64,000 nucleotides of DNA from Trinickia symbiotica (lineage in GTDB: Bacteria; Pseudomonadota; Gammaproteobacteria; Burkholderiales; Burkholderiaceae), in contig NZ_PTIR01000023.1 in assembly GCF_002934455.1 (NCBI RefSeq), positions 36,681 through 100,680 on the forward strand, written 5' to 3'. A program made the position numbers and the translations under genes. Position 1 is the stretch's first letter, and each line of letters opens with the position of its first letter. Below the pieces are notes generated by a model that was not told the origin of the DNA, did no database searches, and saw nothing but the letters and a program-made list of their open reading frames with translations. Shown here piece after piece: positions 28,358 through 37,372 of this stretch.

Positions 28358-30046
28358 TCAGAACCGCCGGTCGAAATCCGTTCCCGGCGCAAACGACACG
28401 CCGCGAAGCACTTCAGCGAACCCCGCCGTGCGCAGCGTCACGAACTTTTCGTGCGCAGCCCACGCGGCGCTCGTGTTCTTGAGCAGATCGCGAATCGCCA
28501 CGAGCTTGTTCGGATCAGCGCCCGTATCGCCATTGCCGCTGACCGTCGACGTGATGGCCCAGATCGTCACCGTGCCGTCGTCGTCGGCGCGGCCCGTCAG
28601 GTTGCGCAGCCCATCCGTCGCGGGCGCCCACGGCAGGCCCGTCGCCGAGTTGTACCCGGCCGGGTAGCCCGGCACCGCGTACGGCTTGCCGAGGTCGAGG
28701 CCAGCCTGCAGCGTGTACGCGAGCGTCCACGTCTTCGTGGCGGCGTTGTACACCCACTTCTGCAGCCCTGCCGTCGTTTGCGCTCCGGCATGCGTATCGA
28801 GATCCGCACCGCCCACGTAGCCGTCGCCTTCATCGGCCACATAGAGCGTATTCGCATCGGCGAACCAGAGGCCGAACGGATAGGAAAGCTTAGTAGCCGT
28901 CTTGTTCGGCGTCGACGGGAAGCCGGCCAGAATGCAAAGATTGTTCGGCAGCCCTGAGCTTTGCAGCGTCGCCGCGTTATAGGCGAGCGCTGTGCTCGGA
29001 AGCTTTGCGTTCGGCCCCGGCACACCCACGCCCGACGGACACGCGTTGCCCGTCGTATCGAGGAAGTACACGGTATTGACGCCGTTGCCGCCGCTGCCCT
29101 TCGTCAAGTACAGGACGTTGTTGAAGATCGTCATGCCGCGAAAGTTGTCGTCCTTTCCGATCTTGTCCGCCTTCGCACCGAGCTCGGTGACGGAGAAACT
29201 GCCGACCGGCGTCGGCGTACCGGGGATCTGCTTCGCTTCGGACTCATGCGAAGGAACGACGAGCTGCGCGCCGGCGCCGAGGATCACGCCATCCGGTTGC
29301 GGGTTCGCGCCATTGCCGGCATTGCCGACGGTGTAAAACACGTCCTCACCGTCGCGGTCGTTCAGAATCGCGCTGCGTCCGTTGTTGCCGCTGTAGGCGT
29401 TGGTTTCCGTGAAGCGGAAATGCCCTTCGCGGTCCATGCGCGCGACAGCGCGATAGAACGACTGGCCGACGGGATTGGTAGGATCGACCGCGTCCGGCGT
29501 GTTCGAGTTCGATACGTCGAGCGTGTTGACGGGCGCGACGTATCCCATGAACGTCAGGTACTTGCCGTTCGTGGAGAGGTGCAGCCCGAGCTCCGACTTC
29601 GAGCTGAAGCTCGTGACGAGCTCGTCGTGCGTCGAGCCGCTTTGCAAGCTGTTCGGCACCTCGAGCGTGCTGACGAGCGCCCCGCCCGGCGTGATTTGAT
29701 CGAGGAAGACTCGCGACGTGATGCCGAAGCTGCCGTCATAGAGATCGTTGTTCCAGACGTACGGGTAGGTGCCGTCGTACGGAGCGCCGGTCGCCGCGCC
29801 GCAGCCGCCTTTGGTGCTGGCGCAGTTCGGCGGGAGGATTGCCCCGGTTTGAACGTTGCTCGAAAGGTTGTCGTAAACGCTCCGGCTGACTACCAACATG
29901 CCGGGATAAAAATGGCTGTCGCGGTGCGAGTCGGACTGCTCCGCGTGTGCGCTGAGGCTGGCGGCAATCAAGGTCAGCGCGAAAAGCGAAGCGCGCCCGG
30001 CTTGCAACGGGCGATGATTTGTCGGACGAAGGGACGTCGTTGTCAT
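28358..30046 (-). CDS. secreted beta-propeller-like protein of unknown function
   Basis: This 562-aa protein has a signal peptide (LFALTLIAASLSAHA). The mature part is rich in short beta segments with Gly/Asn/Asp turns, such as FPSTPNKTATKLSYPFGLWF and ADANTLYVADEGDGYVGG. Similar sequence occurs in NHL/SMP-30-like propellers, but I cannot assign a named family with confidence. Several Cys (NCAS..GGCG, NACPSG, NLCILAG) suggest disulfides. It ends convergently with dctM, and its start faces hpnI with a 344-bp gap. Function unknown. Confidence 0.7.
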   Translation of the reverse strand: MTTTSLRPTNHRPLQAGRASLFALTLIAASLSAHAEQSDSHRDSHFYPGMLVVSRSVYDNLSSNVQTGAILPPNCASTKGGCGAATGAPYDGTYPYVWNNDLYDGSFGITSRVFLDQITPGGALVSTLEVPNSLQSGSTHDELVTSFSSKSELGLHLSTNGKYLTFMGYVAPVNTLDVSNSNTPDAVDPTNPVGQSFYRAVARMDREGHFRFTETNAYSGNNGRSAILNDRDGEDVFYTVGNAGNGANPQPDGVILGAGAQLVVPSHESEAKQIPGTPTPVGSFSVTELGAKADKIGKDDNFRGMTIFNNVLYLTKGSGGNGVNTVYFLDTTGNACPSGVGVPGPNAKLPSTALAYNAATLQSSGLPNNLCILAGFPSTPNKTATKLSYPFGLWFADANTLYVADEGDGYVGGADLDTHAGAQTTAGLQKWVYNAATKTWTLAYTLQAGLDLGKPYAVPGYPAGYNSATGLPWAPATDGLRNLTGRADDDGTVTIWAITSTVSGNGDTGADPNKLVAIRDLLKNTSAAWAAHEKFVTLRTAGFAEVLRGVSFAPGTDFDRRF

Positions 30047-30390
30047 TCTGGAGTCTCCGCAGGGGAATCGAGTGGATTTGTTCTAAGACGGACCAGCAGG
30101 TGAACCACGCGCTACCCTAGAGGCGCTTGATGACCGTTTGATTGCAGCTATTTGGCCGTGCTAAGCGAGGAAGGCTATCGGTGTATTGCTCTCCGGTTAA
30201 CCCCCGGAGGCTGGCGGCGCGACCATCTGACCGACATTGATGCGGGACCACCGCGGTATCCGAGGCCGTGGCAGGAAATATGCGGGAGCTGAATGGAGGA
30301 CTGTCGTATGGCACGCGGGCGCGCGTGTGCAAGACCTACCTCGTATGCCGGGCTGCGGCCCGCCTGCGGTATTTTTTGGAAGCTCGGTGA
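30047..30390. other. 344-bp intergenic region
   Basis: No gene is supported. A hairpin CTCCGG/CCGGAG occurs at 30191-30209, and a T-run TTTTTT at about 30372 follows a GC-rich stretch 20 bp before hpnI. It probably contains divergent promoters for the secreted-protein gene and hpnI, which I cannot place with confidence. Confidence 0.4.
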
Positions 30391-31623
30391 ATGAGGTACG
30401 TCATATGGCTCGCCTGTCTGGTCGGCACTCCAGCGGCATTGGAAGGCATCGCCCGCATCGATCCCACAGCCGCTGACATCCTTCTTACAGCACTAGCGGC
30501 ATTCTTCGCCTTATGTGCATCGGTCGGTATCGTGTACACGTTCGCGGCGACCGCACTGGTCTGGCGATTCTTCAAGAAGCCCAAGGCCGAACCCTCGAGC
30601 TTTCCGCCCATCACGATCGTAAAACCCCTATCCGGCGACGAATGGGGGCTTCTCGACGGCCTCGCAAGCTTCTGCCGGCAAGATTATGCGGGCGCCATCC
30701 AATTCCTGTTCGGCGTCCAGCAAAGCGAAGACCCCGCGTTAAAAGCCGTCGAGAAATTGAAGCAGCTTTTTCCGGAAGCGCACATCACCGTCATCATCGA
30801 TCCGCGCCTGCATGGCCCGAATCGAAAGGTCAGCAATCTCATCAACATGATGCCGCATGCAGTGCACGATGTTTTCGTATTTGCCGATAGCGACATCCGC
30901 GTCTCACCAGACTATCTCCGGCGTGTCATCGGCGAGTTGCAAAAACCGAACGTCGGCCTCGTGACTTGCCTTTACCGCGGCCGACCGGCGCCGGGATTCT
31001 GGCCGCACCTATCGGCGCAGGGCATCAACTACAACTTCCTGCCAAGCGTCGTTACGGGGCTTGCACTAAGGATCGCCCGGCCATGCTTTGGGCAGACGAT
31101 CGCGACGCGGCGCGAGACGCTCGCCAGGATTGGCGGCTTCGCGCGCTTTGGGCACATCCTCGTTGAAGACAACGCTATCGGCGAAGCAGTGCGGGGCGCG
31201 GGCGAGCAGGCCGCCATCCCGCCGATCGTCATTTCCCATAATTCGGCTGAACCGACTTTCAGCGCACTGACTGCGCACGAGCTTCGCTGGAGCCGCTCGC
31301 TGCGCATCATGGATCCGCTTGGCCATCTGGGCTCAGTGCTCACGCACCCGTTCCCGCTCGCGCTCATGGCGGCCGGCTTGTCCGGCGGTGCGATATGGTC
31401 ATGGCCGCTCGCGATCGTCGCGCTGCTGGCGCGCGTCGCACTGAAGTTAGTCGCTGACGCCGCGGTGCACGAGCGGTGCCGCGACTTATGGTTGCTGCCG
31501 TTGCGGGACCTCTACTCGGTCGCGATCCTGATCGCGAGTTTCTTCTCGACGCGCGTGGTCTGGCGCGGCGCCAGTTTCGATGTCGGCCCGAAAGGCCTTT
31601 TGAATCCGCTTCAAGATGATTGA
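30391..31623 (+). CDS. hpnI: hopanoid biosynthesis glycosyltransferase HpnI
   Basis: This 410-aa membrane-bound GT21/ceramide glucosyltransferase-like enzyme adds an N-acetylglucosamine unit to bacteriohopanetetrol in hopanoid synthesis. Motifs in order are ITIVKPLSGDEWGLLDGLAS, then FADSDIRVSPDYL (D1,D2), VEDNAIGEAV (D3) and LRWSRSLRIMDPLG ((Q/R)xxRW). There are N-terminal and C-terminal membrane helices. HpnI belongs with HpnH, HpnG, HpnK and HpnJ; the partners are not here, so the locus is scattered. ATG 30391 starts directly after a short leader. Confidence 0.88.
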   Translation: MRYVIWLACLVGTPAALEGIARIDPTAADILLTALAAFFALCASVGIVYTFAATALVWRFFKKPKAEPSSFPPITIVKPLSGDEWGLLDGLASFCRQDYAGAIQFLFGVQQSEDPALKAVEKLKQLFPEAHITVIIDPRLHGPNRKVSNLINMMPHAVHDVFVFADSDIRVSPDYLRRVIGELQKPNVGLVTCLYRGRPAPGFWPHLSAQGINYNFLPSVVTGLALRIARPCFGQTIATRRETLARIGGFARFGHILVEDNAIGEAVRGAGEQAAIPPIVISHNSAEPTFSALTAHELRWSRSLRIMDPLGHLGSVLTHPFPLALMAAGLSGGAIWSWPLAIVALLARVALKLVADAAVHERCRDLWLLPLRDLYSVAILIASFFSTRVVWRGASFDVGPKGLLNPLQDD

Positions 31624-31716
31624 GCAGGACTTACGGTCGTTTTCATCGCCAAACGACGACGCGCCTTTCCGCTCGGCGCGCGCGGGCGCACTTTCCAACG
31701 CTTGGCTGCCAGAAGC

Positions 31717-32052
31717 TCACGCTTCCTTCGCCGACTCCTCGAATTCAGAGCCCGGATGCTCGCAGACATGGTCTGCCATATCGCCGATGACGCGCTTCAC
31801 GTGCTCGTCCGCCGCCTCATAGAAAATCTGCTTCCCGCGGCGCTCAGCCCGCAGCACGCGAGCCGCGCGCAACAGCCGCAAATGATGGCTGACGAGCGGC
31901 TGAGACAGACCGTGCTTCGCCGCAATGTCGGTGACGCACATCGGCGCGCTCAGGCAAGAGACAATGATTTTCAGGCGCGTCGGATCGCCCATCAGCCGAA
32001 ACATCTCCGACAACTCCGTGACCTGGTCGTCGCTCAATTCGAACGGCCGCAT
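31717..32052 (-). CDS. ArsR/SmtB-family metal-responsive repressor
   Basis: This 111-aa winged-helix repressor has LSEMFRLMGDPTRLKIIVSC and the metal/DNA-recognition helix CVTDIAAKHGLSQPLVSHHL. Cys and His residues (APMCVTD, the C-terminal DEHVKRVIGDMADHVCEH) fit an alpha5-type metal site as in SmtB/CzrA, which releases DNA on binding Zn or Co. It is divergent from a CDF efflux pump, and an ideal palindromic operator lies between them. Confidence 0.92.
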   Translation of the reverse strand: MRPFELSDDQVTELSEMFRLMGDPTRLKIIVSCLSAPMCVTDIAAKHGLSQPLVSHHLRLLRAARVLRAERRGKQIFYEAADEHVKRVIGDMADHVCEHPGSEFEESAKEA

Positions 32053-32075
32053 CTCGCCTCCGATATTTCACATTA

Positions 32076-32100
32076 ACACATACTTATATGTGTATATAAT
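32076..32100. promoter_or_regulatory. ArsR/SmtB operator with overlapping -10 box
   Basis: ACACATA-CTTA-TATGTGT (32076-32093) is a perfect 7-bp inverted repeat with a 4-bp spacer, similar to 12-2-12 SmtB-type operators. It is followed at once by a consensus -10, TATAAT (32095-32100), on the plus strand. ATTAAC at 32072-32077, 17 bp upstream, could act as -35. The operator would therefore cover the promoter of the CDF pump and repress it without metal. Confidence 0.7.
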
Positions 32101-32133
32101 AGCCCATCCAGAATCCAGCAGAGCGACAGTCCG

Positions 32134-33189
32134 ATGGCACACAATCACGACCACGGTTCCGGCCATGCGGCCCACAACCATGGTGGAGGTCACTCGCATG
32201 CGAGCCACGATCATGCCCATGACCATGCGGGACATGACCACGCCGGCCACGGTCATGCAGGGCACAGTCATGCCGGCCATAACCATCTGCACGGCGTAAC
32301 GGACCAGCACCGCATCGGCTGGGCATTCGTCATCATCGCCGTCTTCATGATCGTCGAGATCGTCGGCGGCCTGATGGCAGGCTCCCTCGCGCTGCTGGCG
32401 GATGCGGGCCATATGGTGAGCGATGCCGCCGCGCTGGGATTCAGTTGGTTCGCGATTCACTACGGCCGGCGCGAGGCAACGGCCGAACTGTCGTATGGCT
32501 ATAAGCGCCTCGAGATTCTGGCTGCATTCGTCAACGGATGTGGGCTGTTCGTCATCGCCGCGTGGATCGTGATCGAGGCCATCCAGCGATTTGCGTCACC
32601 GGTACCCGTCGTCGGCAAGACGATGCTCGTTGTGGCGATCGCGGGTCTTGCCGCGAACATCGCCGCGTTCGCGGTTCTGCACGGCGGCAACCGCGAAAAC
32701 CTCAATTTGCGCGGAGCCTGGCTGCATGTTCTCGGCGACATGCTCGGCTCGGCGGCAGCCATCGTAGCGGCGTGCGTCATCCTTCTTACCGGGTGGACGC
32801 CCATCGACCCGATTCTGTCGATATTCGTTGCGCTCGTGATCCTCAAGAGCGCATGGGGTATCGTCAAGTCGTCCGCGCATATCTTGCTCGAAGGCACCCC
32901 TGCGGGCGTGAACCTGGCCGACATCAAAGCGGACCTCGAGCAAAACGTCGTGGGCGTGCGCGATGCGCATCACATCCACGCATGGTCGATGACAGGCGAG
33001 CAGCATATGCTGACGCTGCATGTGCATCCTGCGGTCGAGGCCGATCCGCATGATGTCGTGAAGGCGGTTCAGCGCCGGCTGGCGACGCAGTTCAAGATCG
33101 ATCATGTCACCGTGCAGATCGAGCACGACGAGTGCGCGGACCAGCACGCGTCCGCTCGTGGCGGGGCCGGCGCGAAGGACTGTCATTGA
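32134..33189 (+). CDS. cation diffusion facilitator (Zn/Co/Ni efflux)
   Basis: This 351-aa CDF-family exporter has a very His-rich N-terminus (many HDHAGHD-type repeats through residue about 55). Six membrane segments follow, with the metal-site motif [20 protein letters not shown] (HxxxD in TM2) and the counterpart [20 protein letters not shown] (HxxxD in TM5). A cytoplasmic C-terminal domain contains [19 protein letters not shown]. It exports divalent metal using protons. The His-rich head and ArsR partner fit DmeF/CzcD types; the metal cannot be fixed from sequence. Confidence 0.93.
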   Translation: MAHNHDHGSGHAAHNHGGGHSHASHDHAHDHAGHDHAGHGHAGHSHAGHNHLHGVTDQHRIGWAFVIIAVFMIVEIVGGLMAGSLALLADAGHMVSDAAALGFSWFAIHYGRREATAELSYGYKRLEILAAFVNGCGLFVIAAWIVIEAIQRFASPVPVVGKTMLVVAIAGLAANIAAFAVLHGGNRENLNLRGAWLHVLGDMLGSAAAIVAACVILLTGWTPIDPILSIFVALVILKSAWGIVKSSAHILLEGTPAGVNLADIKADLEQNVVGVRDAHHIHAWSMTGEQHMLTLHVHPAVEADPHDVVKAVQRRLATQFKIDHVTVQIEHDECADQHASARGGAGAKDCH

Positions 33190-33191
33190 GC

Positions 33192-33509
33192 GTGAAGACG
33201 TTCGCGCTTTTCGCTATCACCGCCGTTGCCGAAATACTCGGCTGTTATTTGCCATGGCGCTGGCTTCGCGAAGGGGCGAGCGCGTGGCTCCTCGTGCCGG
33301 GAGCCGTCAGTCTGGCGGCGTTCGCCTGGCTGCTCACACTGCATCCGGCGGCGGCTGGCCGGACCTACGCCGCATACGGCGGCGTTTACATCGCTGTCGC
33401 TATTCTGTGGCTATGGATTGTCGAAGGTATCCGCCCGACGGGGTGGGACTGCCTTGGCGTTGCTTTGACTGTCGGAGGAATGGCTGTTATTGCCTTTCAA
33501 CCCAAGTGA
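33192..33509 (+). CDS. YnfA-family small membrane protein
   Basis: This protein of about 105 aa has four predicted helices. The family start is [20 protein letters not shown], with [14 protein letters not shown] after it, and the end is [20 protein letters not shown]. YnfA relates to small multidrug-resistance exporters. I chose GTG 33192, which lies 2 bp past the CDF stop; a TTG at 33186 overlapping that stop is possible. Coupling to the CDF gene suggests a joint efflux operon. Confidence 0.85.
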   Translation: MKTFALFAITAVAEILGCYLPWRWLREGASAWLLVPGAVSLAAFAWLLTLHPAAAGRTYAAYGGVYIAVAILWLWIVEGIRPTGWDCLGVALTVGGMAVIAFQPK

Positions 33510-33605
33510 GGGGTCACGCACGCGCAGCCAGTGTTCTATCCCTCCGAGATTCACGGGACCGGTAGAATCAGCACTGCAACAGCCGCACCAACGTTAGGCA
33601 AAATC

Positions 33606-33797
33606 ATGGATTACCGCGTAAGTTACGAGCACAGCCTGAAGAGCAAACCGGACGAATTCATCGTTCATGTTCCGACGCAGCTTGTGGAGGGAGTGCCGGA
33701 CAATGTGCCGCGCGCGCTCCTGGTCGAGTACATCACCGACATGATTCTCAAGCGCTCACCGCAGATCGGGAAGATTCGTCAGCTCAGGATTCTTTGA
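33606..33797 (+). CDS. hypothetical protein (63 aa)
   Basis: A small protein, MDYRVSYEHSLKSKPDEFIV onwards, looks like a compact alpha/beta protein with a helical C-terminus (LLVEYITDMILKRSPQIGKI). The frame opens further upstream to 33531, but ATG 33606 gives the natural start. I do not recognise the family. It sits at the left edge of a region with broken genes. Confidence 0.5.
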   Translation: MDYRVSYEHSLKSKPDEFIVHVPTQLVEGVPDNVPRALLVEYITDMILKRSPQIGKIRQLRIL

Positions 33798-33826
33798 CGA
33801 GGGAGACTCGTCTTCGCCGCGGTGGC

Positions 33827-33904
33827 TCAAGCGTTTACCGCGCCGGCGACGAGGCCCTCGATGTAGTACTGCTGCAGCAAAAGGAACAATGCGGCCGTCG
33901 AGCC
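33827..33904 (-). pseudogene. C-terminal remnant of a sugar ABC transporter permease
   Basis: The minus strand reads STAALFLLLQQYYIEGLVAG and then AVNA before a TGA at 33827-33829. This is the characteristic C-terminus of MalG/UgpE-type carbohydrate permeases (..LLLQRYYIEGLVAGAVKG). Only about 25 codons remain. Upstream the reading continues into the unrelated 5' end of another gene, so this is a deletion or recombination scar. Confidence 0.7.
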
Positions 33905-34002
33905 GTGATTCGTGCATTGGTGACGAACGCCGTGAAACCTTCTCGGCAGACAGTTCTGAGCGCTGTCGTATCACCGCCCCCTTCCACATAAAGCTTTACC
34001 AT
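33834..34002 (-). pseudogene. truncated partner gene of the AAA ATPase (VEGGGD-type protein)
   Basis: ATG 34002 overlaps the upstream ATPase stop (ATGGTAA). It reads MVKLYVEGGGDTTALRTVCR and then EGFTAFVTNARI before homology ends near 33906. The frame then runs through the ABC-permease remnant in the wrong frame to a stop at about 33834. Proteins starting VKLYVEGGGD are TOPRIM-like or DUF4276-like companions of AAA ATPases, normally 150-200 aa. Here only the first 32 or so residues survive. Confidence 0.65.
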
Positions 34003-35158
34003 CGAGTCCCCCCGATCTCACCGCGTGTCCAGAGCTGGCCGAGACGATATTTTTCGAGCCAGGGTTTGAGTTTTTCAGCATCGAGCCGGCTGAGCGTCGT
34101 GCCACCGGCGGTCTTTTCCGCCACTAGAACGACTTCCGGGCGATCCGTCAGCGCGTCGATCAGCACGTCCGAATGCGTGGTGACGACAAGCTGAGTGCAC
34201 TCCGAGGCTTCCTTCAGAAGGTCAGCAACAGTGGGAAGTACGTCAGGGTGCAGACCGAGTTCTGGCTCTTCGATGCACACCAGAGGTGGCGGGTTCGGGT
34301 GATCAGGATGGCGAGGAGACACAGGTACCGCAATGTGCCATCCGACAGACGGGTGGCGGGGACCGTAAAGCGACCTTCATGGAAGAAGACCTGCACAGTC
34401 CCGCCCTCGATCTGTACGTCGTAATCATCAATGCCCTCGTACAAGGCGCGCAGCGCTTCCAATAGTCGCCGCTTGACAGCTGGTTCACGACCAAGACGAT
34501 TGAGTACCAACCCGAGGTTACTGGCATCCGGTTCCAGCAAATCGTTTGGCAGATCCGCCTTCTGCGGTAGACGCGGAGCCGTGTGGCGGCCGAAACTCCG
34601 CTCGCGGTAGAGGCGGATCTTGGAAAAAGCGTTGCCGAGGTAGGTGAGCTCGGGGTACTGGTCCGGGTCTTTCCGTTGAGCCAATACGGACGCTGCGGAT
34701 TCGATTTCCTCGTGCGGCAAATGCCGCTCCTTACCCTTGACGTTTAGGACACCGCGGCCATACTCGAAGCAATAAAAGAGATGCGGCTTGCGGTGACCGG
34801 CATCTGGACGCTCGTTCTCGATGCGCTCGTCCAATATCTCGAAACGTTGAGCCTCTTCCGTAAAGCTCAGGACATAGCGCAGGTCCACTGCGCCTATGGG
34901 ATTCTCGAGCACGGCGTCAATCGTTGCGGTCGGCGTCTTCGATGCTCCCTTCCACAACCAATCGTGCACTCCCCCACCGTCACGAATCGGAGTCAGTAAG
35001 TCCCTCGGCGCGGAGCGAATGAGTTCGATCGCTTCAATCAGGTTCGACTTTCCCGAGCCATTTGGGCCGATCACTACGTTGAGCGGCAGCAGTTCCACCG
35101 CTTGGGTTGAATCGCCGAAACTCAGGAAGTTCTCTAGTTTGATGGATTTGAGCAGCAT
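33996..35158 (-). pseudogene. AAA-family (OLD/SMC-like) ATPase, frameshifted
   Basis: The first frame from ATG 35158 (after AAGGGCG) gives LLKSIKLENFLSFGDSTQAV, with Walker A VVIGPNGSGKSNLIEAIELI and signature LSDGTLRYLCLLAIL. The second frame continues HPNPPPLVCIEEPELGLHPD (Walker B) and QLVVTTHSDVLIDALTD to the stop at 33996. The join is near 34302-34307, where one added base restores the reading. Together they are a normal AAA_21-type ATPase of about 387 aa. Such ATPases with a VEGGGD partner are defence-like operons; both genes are damaged here. Confidence 0.8.
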
Positions 35159-35382
35159 GATCACGCCCTTCTCTATTCGATGACGAGCCGCAACTCGCCA
35201 GCGTCTTCGCCCGCGTCGCACTCGATCGAACCGATTCGCAGCGCGCGGCCGGGTTGGGTCATTGCGTCGAGGACGAATTGGATGGCTTCTCGCCGCGCCA
35301 CCAACGTCTAGCTGCGGTCACCTTCACGAAGGTAGGTTTCGACAGTGGCCGACCGCCCCTCGACTCGTTTTGTTGCGACTTC
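35159..35382. other. region with a possible 43-codon fragment
   Basis: On the minus strand an open stretch from about 35307 to a TAG at 35173-35175 reads RREAIQFVLDAMTQPGRALR and then IGSIECDAGEDAGELRLVIE. It has coding-like composition and may be a gene fragment or a small protein transcribed into the ATPase gene. I cannot name it. The rest of the interval shows nothing. Confidence 0.3.
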
Positions 35383-35724
35383 TTAGGCCATGACCACGTG
35401 CGTATGCCCCATCGTGCGCCGTTTCGCCTTCCTCACCACGATGTCCACATCGTGCCCCAGCCGATTCAGACAGTCGATCATCTTGGCTTGGCTAACTCCT
35501 CGGAACTTGCCGCGCAGCATTTCCGACAGCTCCGGTTGCGGCATACCGAGCAACTCAGCCGCCCGCTGGTGCGTCAGATGCCGGCTCTTGATAATTTCAC
35601 CAATCTCGTGCGCCAGCCCCGCTTTGACGAGCATCTCTTCAGCCGCCGGGTAGCCTAGGTCCGCATACGGATTGTCGCTGCCTTGCTCAATGGCTATGCC
35701 GTTAACGGTCACTATCCTGCTCAC
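35383..35724 (-). CDS. XRE-family antitoxin (HigA-type, partner of a RelE-like toxin)
   Basis: This 113-aa protein has the HTH region LAHEIGEIIKSRHLTHQRAA, then ELLGMPQPELSEMLRGKFRG, matching the HTH_37/XRE antitoxins that follow Gp49-like toxins. The GTG start at 35724 lies 4 bp after the toxin stop, so the genes were coupled. It represses its own operon in intact modules. The toxin here is truncated, leaving a solitary antitoxin. Confidence 0.8.
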   Translation of the reverse strand: MSRIVTVNGIAIEQGSDNPYADLGYPAAEEMLVKAGLAHEIGEIIKSRHLTHQRAAELLGMPQPELSEMLRGKFRGVSQAKMIDCLNRLGHDVDIVVRKAKRRTMGHTHVVMA

Positions 35725-35728
35725 GTCC

Positions 35729-35929
35729 CTACTCCTGTTCCAACTCAGCCACCGCTTTGAATCGCCGCTCGACCAACCCCAGGTCCGGGTTCGGCGTGGT
35801 AATCGCGCTCATCGACTTCTTCTGGAAGCAATGGAACCACATACACCGCTCGCGCATACCGTACCGTGTAAACAGCGCGATAAGTTGCGGCTGATCCCCG
35901 CTTTGAACGGACGCTAGCTTCCGCGACAT
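35729..35929 (-). pseudogene. N-terminally truncated RelE/Gp49-like toxin
   Basis: The 66-codon frame ends FHCFQKKSMSAITTPNPDLG and LVERRFKAVAELEQE. The HCFQKKS block and the following helix are the typical C-terminus of Gp49-like (PF05973) toxins of about 110 aa. The N-terminal half with the earlier beta-strands is missing, so ribonuclease activity is unlikely. It lies directly upstream of the XRE antitoxin in the usual toxin-antitoxin order. Confidence 0.65.
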
Positions 35930-36014
35930 AAAGACGAGCGCCCGCTCTTTCTTTTATCGAAAATATGGGCGAATGCCGCCCGCGAGCAGAACCGTGGCAC
36001 GGCCCTGCCCATAT

Positions 36015-36248
36015 TCAAGCAGCGGTAATGATCAGCCTGCCGACTTCGACAGCGATCTTCACGCGTTGCCCGGGCCGGAACCCCGCATGCTCGATCCATC
36101 GACCGGCAAGCTTCAGCCAGGGATAAAACACCGGCGCCGGGTATCGGTATGGAGGTTTGTTCCACGACGATTGGTAGCGCCTCGATTCCTGAACGGTGAC
36201 AAAACGTTCCGACACGAGACTACGTGACTTATGATTGGCATCAGCCAT
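36015..36248 (-). CDS. SymE-like type I toxin-antitoxin toxin
   Basis: This 77-aa protein has a C-terminus typical of the SymE/PF08845 family: YPWLKLAGRWIEHAGFRPGQ, then RVKIAVEVGRLIITAA, an AbrB-like swapped-hairpin fold. In E. coli SymE is SOS-induced and silenced by the antisense RNA SymR. I see no LexA box upstream and cannot prove an antisense RNA. The preceding residues (RYQSSWNKPPYRYPAPVFYP) also fit the family. It is probably part of the same horizontally acquired patch. Confidence 0.75.
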   Translation of the reverse strand: MADANHKSRSLVSERFVTVQESRRYQSSWNKPPYRYPAPVFYPWLKLAGRWIEHAGFRPGQRVKIAVEVGRLIITAA

Positions 36249-36340
36249 GATCTGCTCTCCAGTGAAGAGTGGGTTGTGGTTAGCGGGTCGTGAGTGCTGC
36301 TAACACTCTCGGCCCGCGCTTCGTTTACCGCTTGCCTTCT

Positions 36341-36700
36341 TTACCTCCTGCTGCGTAGGTACGAGTTCGTTGCTTGCTCGTTGATCGCGTGACTCTTGAA
36401 AATGAGCGCATCCAGTAGCTCGCGCACGATCTGCTGCTCGTGCTCCGGCATACGCGAAATCGTTTCGAAGTGGTAGCGCAACTTGTCATCGGGACGGCGT
36501 TCGTCGCGATCAAACACGAGCGCATCGGCGCTGACACCCAGCGCGATTGCTAGCCTCCGAATTGCGGCAAAGGGGGGTTGCGACGCCCCCTTCTCATATC
36601 GATAAATCTGCACGACGGTAACGCCGATCAGGTCGGCCAGGGCCTGTTGCGATAGCCCGCGTGCTTTACGTAGCCGAAATAAGCGCTGTGAAAATTCCAT
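36341..36700 (-). CDS. XRE-family transcriptional regulator
   Basis: This 119-aa protein has a cro/C1-type HTH at the N-terminus: FSQRLFRLRKARGLSQQALA, then DLIGVTVVQIYRYEKGASQP. The C-terminal helix (YHFETISRMPEHEQQIVREL) probably dimerises. The form is common in phage and island repressors. Target unknown; it lies 92 bp upstream of the SymE-like gene on the same strand. Confidence 0.85.
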   Translation of the reverse strand: MEFSQRLFRLRKARGLSQQALADLIGVTVVQIYRYEKGASQPPFAAIRRLAIALGVSADALVFDRDERRPDDKLRYHFETISRMPEHEQQIVRELLDALIFKSHAINEQATNSYLRSRR

Positions 36701-37043
36701 GCTCGAATACCTAAATCGTTAAAGGCAGTTCGCCATTGCGGGCTTGCTCCGAATTGCTTAAGACTATCACCATGTGTATCTCAAAAACATATGGCGGAAC
36801 GTAGCCGAATGGCTAACGAGCCGATGCATCACGCCTCCTTCACCTTCGGCTCCAGGAAACGACTTCCGTTGGTCTGATTTTTTGCCGAAAAGGGCCGCTG
36901 CAGCCCGCCCCGCGTCAAGAATCATCGCCGGACTAATGCAACCGAGACCCATTCGCCGTTGCCGGTCCTCGTACGAACGATCCGTTTGGCGCGCCCTCGT
37001 CGGCGCGAGCAGACGGGAGGCAAACGCTTTCAAACATCGACTT
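36701..37043. other. 343-bp gap containing the left part of a duplicated segment
   Basis: No intact gene is supported. From about 36866 the sequence matches 40427 onwards (shared landmarks: CCGTTGGTCTGATT, and TTCAAACATCGACTTATGCG versus TTCACATCTCGATCTATGCG). This segment therefore belongs to a repeated unit continuing through the 115-aa gene. The left part should carry the promoter of the minus-strand XRE gene. Confidence 0.5.
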
Positions 37044-37372
37044 ATGCGTGAAGAAACAGACCAACAACAGAACGATCTTCTCAACGGAAACGAGCGTGAC
37101 TTCGTCAGAGCTGTCCGAGACAGCATCGTCAACGCGAATCCTGAGCTCGGCGCCGACCCCGCGTTGCTCGACCGGCTCGCGTCGGCATATGACGAAGCCA
37201 AACGCATTGGGCTTTCAGAGGACGGGCTCCTCGTGAAATTCCTGTATCTCGAAATGGAAGTACCGGGCTTTTATCGTCAACCCGTGATCTCGACCTGGCT
37301 TGAAAAGCCGGGCGCTCCGACCGACGGCCGTTTCAAGGACCTGCTCGACGTGCTTCGCAAGAAGACCGAGGA
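36866..37372 (+). repeat. direct repeat unit A1 (partner of 40427-40928)
   Basis: A segment of about 505 bp covers the leader and almost all of the 115-aa gene. It recurs at 40427-40928 with moderate divergence and a 1-nt indel just before the coding part. It marks an ancient duplication of the toxin cassette. Confidence 0.6.

Noticed and set aside
36249..36340. LexA box controlling the SymE-like gene
   Set aside because: No CTGT-N8-ACAG match in the upstream region.
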